Assembly (NCBI GenBank): GCA_015679605.1 | Contig: JAAAVE010000312.1 | Coordinates: 7,228-23,095, forward strand | Source: Podila epigama | Taxonomy: Eukaryota; Mortierellomycota; Mortierellomycetes; Mortierellales; Mortierellaceae | Reading direction: 5' to 3' | Length of the DNA stretch: 15,868 nt | Part shown: positions 8,029 through 15,868 of the stretch, piece after piece | Position numbering within the stretch: position 1 is the first letter of the stretch | Layout of the letters: every line of letters begins with the position of its first letter | The notes under the pieces: model-generated | Databases searched by the model: none | Told to the model about the DNA's origin: nothing | What the model saw: the letters and a program-made list of their open reading frames with translations, nothing else | Translations under genes and position numbers: made by a program

Positions 8029-11000
8029 ATGGCTGGACTTGATGGTTTTCATTTGGCCAATGTCCTTCGCGCAACCCGTGAACGACGCGTACATCGCGTT
8101 GCTAATGACACCTCTGCATACAACGTCCGGGAAGACGACGAAGACGTGGAAGATGAGGAAGATCTTGTAATCCGAGCCTTGAACAAGGCCCACGAAGAGT
8201 GGCAAAGGAATATTTTGGCATTCAAGGCCATGCTGCCCAGTCGGTCAAACAGACTGCTGGAGGCGGCTGACTCAGATCCGACACTAGAAAACGACGAGGA
8301 GTATGGTATGGAGGAGGACGAGTACAACTACAAGGCTCCGATCTGGCCATCTTTTGACGATAGCGATGATACAGAGACCGTATCGGACGTTGACTCGCTC
8401 ATGGGCCGCCATGACGCATTGCCAGACTACTCTTCAACTATGGGAACCTCTCTCCATCCACCCCTGCCCGACCGAAAGAATGATTTTGTCGAGAATAATT
8501 CGTCCTCATTGTCTGGTGCCACTGTGTACGATCGCGCATGGCTGATCAATCAATGCAACACGCATATTGATGTCTTTAGCGACCCATCGACTGAAATGAC
8601 GGGGAAGCGCCTGTCGATCGACATTTTCACCATCCTTCGTTCTGACAAGCCAGGTATGTATCCGCACGGCCGCATTTATTTCTTTTGTTTGCTTGTAAAT
8701 GATCTCTAATCTGACATTTTGCCTTTGCTATCTATATTCAGATGATGACATTCAAATCAACCTCGTGGATCTTCTCGGTTTTGACAATTTCGAGTTCATC
8801 ACATCGCTGTTGACCAACCGGCGCACTATTGTCGACAATGTCATGGCACAGGTATGCTTCCAACATATATCACTTACAAAACTAAAAGGAGCTGAAGCAA
8901 CTGGATTCTCGTGAAAGGCCCGCGTTTCAACTGTTTTGTTTTATTACTAACCTCCAGCTCTTTTCTTTTCATTGTAGACAACCTACACTCCCGGTATGGA
9001 AATTTCCAAGGGTCACAAACACGATCGGAACGACAACAGCCGTTCTCATGTAGGATCCAACTTTATGGTTCAAACTGAGGATGAGAAGTTGGCGTCGAAG
9101 CTTGCCAGAAAAGAACGCAAACGGCACGGTGGCCGTGATGAAGGTACTCTATTTTATCTGTGCTATACATGTGTTGCTTATGCATTTGACTTTTTTTTAA
9201 CTGTACTAACATCACTTTTACCTGTTGCTATTGCTGTTGCTGTTGTTGTTGTCACTTCGATACGACCTTGCAGAGGATGAAGCTGCCGTGTCATCTGCCA
9301 TACTTGGATACGATCAAGAAGACTTGCGCAAGGCTCGTGAGGAGCAACTTCGAAACAACGCCTCGATGCCTCTTGCCAGCTCTCAACAAAAAACCAACTT
9401 TGGAGGACCCGATTACCCTCACGTATATCAAGCGAGCAAAGGCGGTAATATGGTCACGTCCTTTGGAAAGAGCTTTGCTCTTCCACCAGGCACCACCCGT
9501 ACCGATGAGAAGGTAAGAGAAAGAGAGAAAACTATGAGCACTCGAGCATGAATGGGATGAAAGAAAAACCTACTCACAACAACAAAAACGCGTCCTGTGT
9601 TGCTGTAGAATTACGAGGAGGTGACTATCCCGATCACCAAGCAAGCGCCACGTCGTGCGGGCGAGAAGGTCATCACTTTGGCAGAAATGGATACGCTATG
9701 CAGCACCACCTTCAAAGCTTACACTTCTCTCAATCGAATCCAGTCCATTGTATACCCCGTTGCTTACGGTTCCAATGAAAACATCCTCATGTGTGCTCCC
9801 ACCGGTGCTGTAAGTTCAACCACTCCTGCTTTTATGTTCTTAGCCATAAAGACAGAATCCCACGAGGTGTTTTTCTCTCAAAGACGAAACGCCAGTATTC
9901 TTACACACTTTACGATTTGCTGAACTGAATGATAGGGTAAAACGGATGTATCTTTGCTCACGATTCTCCGGACTTTGTACCAACATTGTACTCCCACTCC
10001 TCAACAAGGGATTGATCCAAAAGAGTATGTCGTGGCCAAGAACGACTTCAAGATTGTGTTTGTAGCACCAATGAAAGCCTTGGCTGCTGAAATTGTGCGC
10101 AAGTTCAGCTCGCGTCTCAAGTGGCTCGGCATCGAGGTCCGTGAGTTGACAGGAGATATGCAGTTGACTAAGGCTGAAATTGCCAAAACGCAGATTATTG
10201 TCACTACTCCCGAAAAATGGGATGTCGTTACTCGAAAGAGCACAGGTGATGTCGAACTTGCACAAAAGGTCCGTCTACTCATTATTGATGAGGTTCACTT
10301 GCTTCATGACGAGCGAGGTGCTGTCCTTGAGAGTATTATTGCTCGAACACTTCGTCAAGTGGAAACTTCCCAGTCAATGATCCGTATCGTCGGCTTGTCT
10401 GCCACACTCCCCAACTATGTTGACGTCGCTGCGTTCCTCCGAGTGAACCCATACCAGGGCCTGTTCTACTTTGATGGTGGATTCCGTCCTGTCCCATTGG
10501 AGCAGCACTTTTGCGGTATCCGCGGCAAGTACCAGACGGCTACGTATACCCGTGGCTTGGACCAAACCTGTTATGACAAGGTATACATATGTTTCTCTCT
10601 TTCGAATTGATTGACTTCACGAGGCCACACGTAGACTCACAGCTTGCTTGATTTTTCTTGTAGGTGGCTGATTTGGTCAAAGAGGGTCACCAAGTCATGG
10701 TGTTTGTTCATTCCCGCAAGGACACTGTCAAGACGGCAATGATGCTGAAAGAAAAGGCGTATTCCGAAAATGAGCTCGAGTATTTCAGCACTCAGGATAA
10801 TCCCCAGTTTGAACTAAAGAAGCGAGATATGGCACGATCCAAGAACAGAGAGATGAAGGAACTTTTCCAGTATGGTTTTGGAATCCATCATGCAGGCATG
10901 TTACGAACTGACAGAGCTCTCACCGAAAAGATGTTTGCGGATGGTCTTTTGCGCGTTCTCTGCTGTACTGCTACCTTGGCCTGGGGTGTCAACTTGCCAG

Positions 11001-14000
11001 CATATGCTGTCGTCATTAAGGGCACGCAAGTCTACAGTACGGACAAGGGTGCCTTTGTCGATCTGTCTATTCTGGATGTTATGCAGATCTTTGGTCGTGC
11101 TGGTCGTCCTCAATACGAATCGCACGGAGTGGGCTATATTCTGACTTCTCAGGACAAGCTAAACCACTATGTTGCTCTGATCACCCAACAGCTGCCGATC
11201 GAGTCCAGGTAACGTGTTGTGTTATTCTCAGTACTATATACGCGTTGTAACGAACCTTATAGAGGTGTATTAATTTTTTTGTTTGTTTACTTCCTCTCGC
11301 TGTACAGATTCATTGAGAAAATGGTGGATAACTTGAACGCCGAACTGTCGCTTGGCACCATCACGAATGTAGATGATGCAGTGACGTGGCTCAGTTACAC
11401 TTATCTCTACGTGCGTATGCGCAAGAACCCGTTGGTATATGGTATGGACCACGCAGAACCCGCTGAGGATCCGTTGCTTGGCAAGAAGCGTCGCGATCTT
11501 ATTGTTACCGCCGCCAAGAACTTGCACAAGGCTCAAATGATTATTTATGATGAAAAGACTGGGTACTTGACACCCAAGGATTTGGGTCGCATTGCTTCCA
11601 ACTACTATGTGTCCTACAACAGTGTCAACACATATAACAGTCTGATGAAGCCTCGGATGACGGAGGCGGATGTGTTGGCCATGGTGAGCCGGAGTACCGA
11701 ATTTGTGAATGTCAAGTCGCGTGATAATGAGCATCCTGAGCTGAACAAGCTCTTGGAACTGGCATGCCCATGCGCCGTGAAGGTAAACTCAAGCAGACCA
11801 TTGACATGATCCCATCAAATACCACTCTTTTTTTTTTGCTAACTCAATTAGATAATATTTTGTACTTTATTTTTTCTCTAGGGTCCATTGGATTTGTCAC
11901 CTACTAAGGTCAATATTTTGCTACAGGCTGCCATCACACAGGCACCGCTGGAGGACTTTGCGCTTGTCTCTGATAGCGCATACATTGCGCAGAATGCATC
12001 ACGTATCGTCCGAGCCTTGTTTGAGATTGCGTTGAACCGCAGCTGGGGTCCAGTGTCGAACGTGCTTTTGTCAATCGGCAAGTCGATTGACAAGAAGATG
12101 TGGTCGTTTGAGCATCCGTTGACCCAGTTTGGTCTTCCTCGTGAGATCATCACCAAGCTGGAAGCTCGTACGTATCCACCTTCTATTGAAGAGATGCGTG
12201 ATATGACTGTGGACGAGCTCGGCGAGCTCGTGCGGTTCCAGCGCATGGGACAGACGATTTCCAAATGTGTCGACCAGTTCCCGCTGCTTCAGATGGACGC
12301 CCAGGTGGCGCCCATTACCCGGAACGTCTTGCGAGTCTCTTTGAACATTACGCCAGATTTCGTGTGGAACGAACGAATTCACGGCTTCAATGAGCCCTGG
12401 TGGATTTGGGTAGAAGACTCGAATAACACGGAAATTTTGCACTCGGAGTACTTTTTGCTGTCGCGCAAGCAGCTGGGCCAGGTTCAGACGGTTACCTTTA
12501 CTATCCCGGTCATTGAGCCGCTCCCTCCTCAGATCTTTGTGCGCGCTGTTTCCGACAAGTGGATCGGTGCTGAATCTGTCCACGCGATCTCGTTCAAGCA
12601 CCTTATCCTGCCAGAGTTGTACCCACCTCACACTGACCTTCTGGATCTTCAGCCGTTGCCCGTCTCTGCGCTCCACAACGATGCTCTGGAGGAGATTTGC
12701 CTCAAGCGATTTTCGCACTTTAACCCTGTCCAGACCCAGATCTTCCACACTCTCTATAACACCAACCACAACTCGCTTATCGGTGCCCCGACTGGTTCGG
12801 GAAAGACTGTTGCGGCGGAGCTGGCCATGTGGGGTGCGTTCAAAGAACATCCGGGCAGCAAGGTCGTGTACATTGCGCCCATGAAGGCACTGGTCCGGGA
12901 GATTGGACAGCGCGGTTGGTAGGACCCATGAAGAAGAAGCTAGTCGAGCTGACAGGTGATGTGACGCCAGATATCAAGTCCATTGAGAGTGCAGACATTA
13001 TCATTACGACGCCTGAAAAGTGGGACGGTATCAGTCGTAACTGGCAAACGCGTCCCTATGTCCAAAAGGTTTCCTTAGTCATCATTGATGAGATCCATTT
13101 GCTCGGTGGAGACCGTGGTCCGATTCTGGAGGTCATTGTGTCCCGTATGAACTACATTGGCGCGCAACTGGCCAAGAGGATTCGCCTCGTGGGCTTGTCG
13201 ACAGCGCTCGCTAACGCCCACGATCTGGGGGATTGGCTGGGCATCCAGGAGGTTGGCCTTTTCAACTTCCGCCACTCGGTCCGTCCTGTTCCCCTCGAGA
13301 TTTACATTGACGGGTTCCCTGGCAAGCATTACTGCCCTCGTATGGCGACCATGAACAAGCCGACTTACGCAGCCATCAAGACACATTCGCCGAACCAACC
13401 TGTGATCGTGTTTGTTTCTTCACGTCGACAGACACGTTTGACTGCTCAGGATCTGATTGCCTATTGTGCTATGGAGGACAATCCACGCCGCTTCCTACAC
13501 ATGCCTGAGGAGGATCTAGATGTACTGTTGACAAAGGTCCAGGATTCCAGTCTTCGCCTGGCTCTCGGCTTTGGCATCGGTCTCCATCACGCTGGTCTTC
13601 CTGATAGTGACCGCAAGTTGGTAGAGGAGCTCTTTGTGAGCACCAAGATCCAGATTCTGATTGCAACGAGTACTCTTGCCTGGGGTGTCAACTTCCCAGC
13701 ACATTTGGTCGTCATCAAGGGCACAGAGTTTTACGACGCCAAGACACGTACATATGTCGACTTTCCAATCACGGATGTGCTTCAGATGATGGGTCGTGCG
13801 GGTCGACCTCAATTCGACAATGAAGGTATTGCACGTATCTTTGTGCACGATGCCAAGAAAAACTTTTACAAAAAGTTTTTGCATGAGCCTTTCCCTGTCG
13901 AGTCTAGTTTGCATTTGCATTTGGATGACCATTTTAATGCCGAGATTGTGGGAGGTACGATCAAGTCGAAGCAGGATGCAATGGACTATCTCACCTGGAC

Positions 14001-15394
14001 GTACTTTTACCGTCGGTTGCAAATGAACCCCAGTTACTACGGAGTGGAAGACTTGACACCTGCTGGAGTGAACACGTTCCTCTCGGACCTGATTGAAAAG
14101 TCGATTTCAAACCTGGAGCGATCAAGCTGTGTGGATGTGATTGATGAATTTGAGATTGAGCCAACGTCGTTGGGCAAGATCTGTTCGTTCTATTATCTGA
14201 TGCACACGACGATTCGTCATCTGGAAGACAACTTGCGCCCAGATTCGAGCTATGAGGATTTGATGATGATTCTTTGTGGTGCGACCGAGTACTCTGAGCT
14301 ACCTGTCCGTCATAATGAGGATCTGGTGAACAAGGAGCTGGAGAAAGAGTTGCCTTTGCTGATTGAGTCCTCCATGTCGTATGACAGCCCTCATGCAAAG
14401 TCATTTTTGTTGCTCCAGAGTTATTTTGAGCGGATGAAGCTCCCAGTGGCTGACTATATTACAGATACGGTCTCTGTTCTTGACCAGTCTGTGCGTGTCC
14501 TCCAGGTAAAATAACTTTTTGACACTTTTTTTTTTCCTTGGCGGGTCTTTATCTAAAATGTAATGTCATGAACTGGAGTCCTTTAACATCTCTCCTCGTC
14601 ATTATAATTTTACTTTCTAGGCAATGATTGACATTACTGCTGAGAAGGGCATGCTGGAACCCTGTTTGTCAGTGATGAATATTCTTCAATCGGTGAAGCA
14701 AGCTCGATGGAGGGATGAGTCCCTGTTGACTCTGCCACGGGTTGAGAAATACATGTTGGAGATTCTGGCAGCACCTGAACGAAACAACCAGCGCAGGAAG
14801 GCGAATGCATCGGCAGCTGGCAATGGAGCAGGCGGCAATGGGGAAGCATTGAAGGGTTCCAAGACTGTTGAGCGACTCTTTGATTTGACCTCCATGTCTG
14901 AGCAGCAAGTGAAGAGCTACTTTTCCAAGGTTCCAGCCTTGCGTCAGAACCAGGCACATTTGAACGAAATCTGGAAGGTGGTGCAAAAGTTGCCAAGATT
15001 GGACTTGAAGGCCAGTATTGATACTGGTATCAAGCACTTTTTGGTGTCTGATTTGACGTACAAGGTGTCACTGGAGCTCAGTCGTGTGCGAAGACCTCAT
15101 GTTGAATACGATGGACGGGTCCATTGTCCAAAGTTCCCCAAGGCGCAATGGGAGTCGTGGTGGGTTGTTTTGGAGGACCCGGAGGCAGGAGAATCGGGGT
15201 TGGTAGCTCTGAAACGCGTCAACATGCGAACGGGACCTTCGGGAGAGTTCTTGAACAGGGTCACGTCCAAGCTTGCCTTTGTTGCACCTCAACGTGAAGG
15301 TCGCCACGTCTGGAAGATTCACTTGTGCTGTGATGGCTATTTGGGTCTTGACCAGACTTTTGAATTGCAATTTGATGTCATGAAGTCGTCTTGA
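8029..15394 (+). CDS. SLH1: Slh1/ASCC3 tandem-cassette Ski2-like RNA helicase, frame broken at about 12900
   Basis: Ten exons: 8029-8653, 8742-8851, 8978-9143, 9274-9512, 9609-9809, 9936-10580, 10664-11208, 11308-11782, 11882-14505, 14621-15394. The ATG has A at -3 and G at +4. After an acidic N-terminus, cassette 1 has Walker A APTGA|GKT (split by intron 5), DEVH (10287-10298), [12 protein letters not shown] and [10 protein letters not shown], then a Sec63 unit. Cassette 2 has APTGSGKT (12785-12808), DEIH (13087-13098), [18 protein letters not shown] and [10 protein letters not shown], then a second Sec63 unit ending at TGA. An intact second cassette and the wording throughout match ASCC3/Slh1 rather than the spliceosomal Brr2, whose second cassette is degenerate. 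The family drives dissociation of collided ribosomes in the RQT/ASC-1 complex; human ASCC3 also unwinds DNA for alkylation repair. Oddity: after APMKALVRE (E codon 12899-12901) the frame runs to a TAG at 12920-12922, while the homologous sequence resumes one base out of phase at [10 protein letters not shown] (from 12901). About three residues (ASCC3 has RMD there) are missing, which fits a 10-nt loss. Unrepaired, the product stops near residue 1346 with cassette 1 and its Sec63 unit intact. Repaired, it is about 2137 residues. Confidence 0.92.
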
Positions 15395-15846
15395 AATAGT
15401 ATTTTGTTGTAAATAATGGTCAATGATTGATTGCTTTTTAGACCTCGTTTACCTATGCTTCTAAAATTTGAATTGAGAATATACATATAGTGTCACCTTC
15501 TTGAACCCTGACTTGTTCTTTTAAGCCCTGGTTTTTGATTGAGGGTACAGTCTTTTGAATGTCCTTATCGTGTTTCATTGTGCTGCATGTTGACGATAGA
15601 GAGAGGAGAAGGAAAGCTTCTCTCTTGTCATAGGATCCTTGTTTCAATACAAGAAATTTGGGACAGAGGGACAGACTTTGATGCCTCGTGATTCCATGAA
15701 GCCTTCCGCGCACTAAGGTCATCTGAATGTTGAATAGTACACAAAAAAAAAGGAGAGAAAGAGAGAATCCGCAAGGCCCTGGAACCCAAAAAAAAGGCGG
15801 TTACCCGGGAGGAACCAGGATTTCAGAAAGCAAATTGGCAAAAGAT
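15395..15846. other. 3' flank of the helicase gene, no gene supported
   Basis: This holds the helicase 3' untranslated region. A TTGTAAATAATG stretch about 15 nt past the stop is UGUA-like, but no canonical AATAAA is seen. The rest is A/T-rich with purine runs (about 15596-15620 and 15743-15766). An open frame on the minus strand at 15453-15722 has no recognisable motif and poor composition. Near 15840 the minus strand carries the T run described with the tRNA. Confidence 0.5.
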
Positions 15847-15868
15847 TGGAGAACCTGGGCATCGATCC
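15847..15868 (-). tRNA. Candidate 3' end of a tRNA, cut by the window edge
   Basis: Read on the minus strand, the last 22 bases give GG-ATCGATG-CCCAG-GTTCTCC-A. This matches a T-loop (A54, T55, C56, G57, A58) closed by the G53-C61 pair, the 3' strand of a T-stem, a seven-base 3' acceptor strand and a discriminator A, with no encoded CCA as expected in eukaryotes. GGATCGATGCC fits the internal B box GGWTCGANNCC. Three bases downstream is TTTT (15843-15840), a Pol III terminator. The 5' part, including the anticodon, lies outside, so the isotype is unknown; a 5' end close to GGAGAAC is predicted. A chance match is possible because only 22 bases are visible. Confidence 0.5.

Noticed and set aside
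12071-12850. Long minus-strand frame opposite helicase exon 9
   Set aside because: It lies fully opposite conserved helicase sequence and shows only mirror-image low-information residues.
12893-12922. A 30-nt GT..AG mini-intron or programmed frameshifting explaining the helicase frame break
   Set aside because: Removing 30 nt would not change frame and the size is far below the gene's other introns. Programmed shifting would not explain the roughly three missing residues, and no slippery run is seen.
8029-15394. Assignment of the helicase to spliceosomal Brr2
   Set aside because: The second cassette keeps GSGKT, DEIH and GLSTALANA in the ASCC3/Slh1 form, whereas Brr2 has a degenerate second cassette. 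The linker and Sec63 sequences also follow ASCC3.
15453-15722. Minus-strand 89-codon frame downstream of the helicase
   Set aside because: No recognisable motif, mixed composition and no splice or promoter context; it overlaps the likely helicase 3' untranslated region.

Overview
The window is nuclear DNA of a filamentous fungus. Genes are broken by short spliceosomal introns (83-144 nt) with GT..AG ends and CTAAC/CTGAC-like branch sites, there are polyglutamine tracts and A/T-rich intergenic runs, and both large proteins are conserved eukaryotic families. The style suggests an early-diverging fungus, probably Mucoromycota; this placement is inferred from general character, not from a marker gene.

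Layout. (1) 1-2633 is gene-poor. Its left part holds a decayed minus-strand gene (about 214-1414, perhaps with older upstream exons to about 2103). It resembles the N-terminal and early catalytic region of fungal Ndc10/Crypton-type tyrosine-recombinase-like proteins and carries an in-frame TAG. Simple repeats and small palindromes fill the rest. (2) 2634-7789, minus strand: an eight-exon gene whose splice phases all close, giving a 1448-residue protein with ankyrin repeats, RCC1 repeats and two BTB domains. This is the architecture of IBTK (fission yeast Btb3-like), a Cullin-3 substrate adaptor. One of its introns is GC-AG. (3) 7790-8028: a 239-bp divergent promoter containing a palindromic CACGTG. 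(4) 8029-15394, plus strand: a ten-exon gene for the tandem-cassette Ski2-like helicase Slh1/ASCC3 (about 2137 residues if intact). Its reading frame is broken at about 12896-12903, between helicase motifs Ia and Ib of the second cassette, with an apparent loss of about 10 nt. (5) 15395-15846: 3' flank without a convincing gene. (6) 15847-15868: what looks like the 3' end of a minus-strand tRNA cut by the window edge, followed by a TTTT terminator.

The two main genes share a promoter. Both families work around ubiquitin and translation: Slh1/ASCC3 splits collided ribosomes in the ribosome-quality-control trigger complex, and IBTK is a CUL3 adaptor reported to modify translation factors in animals. 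Coupled expression is possible but is inference. I found no CRISPR, phage or clearly undescribed multi-gene system. The most useful points are the helicase frameshift, the divergent gene pair, the decayed recombinase-like gene, the GC-AG intron and the edge tRNA.
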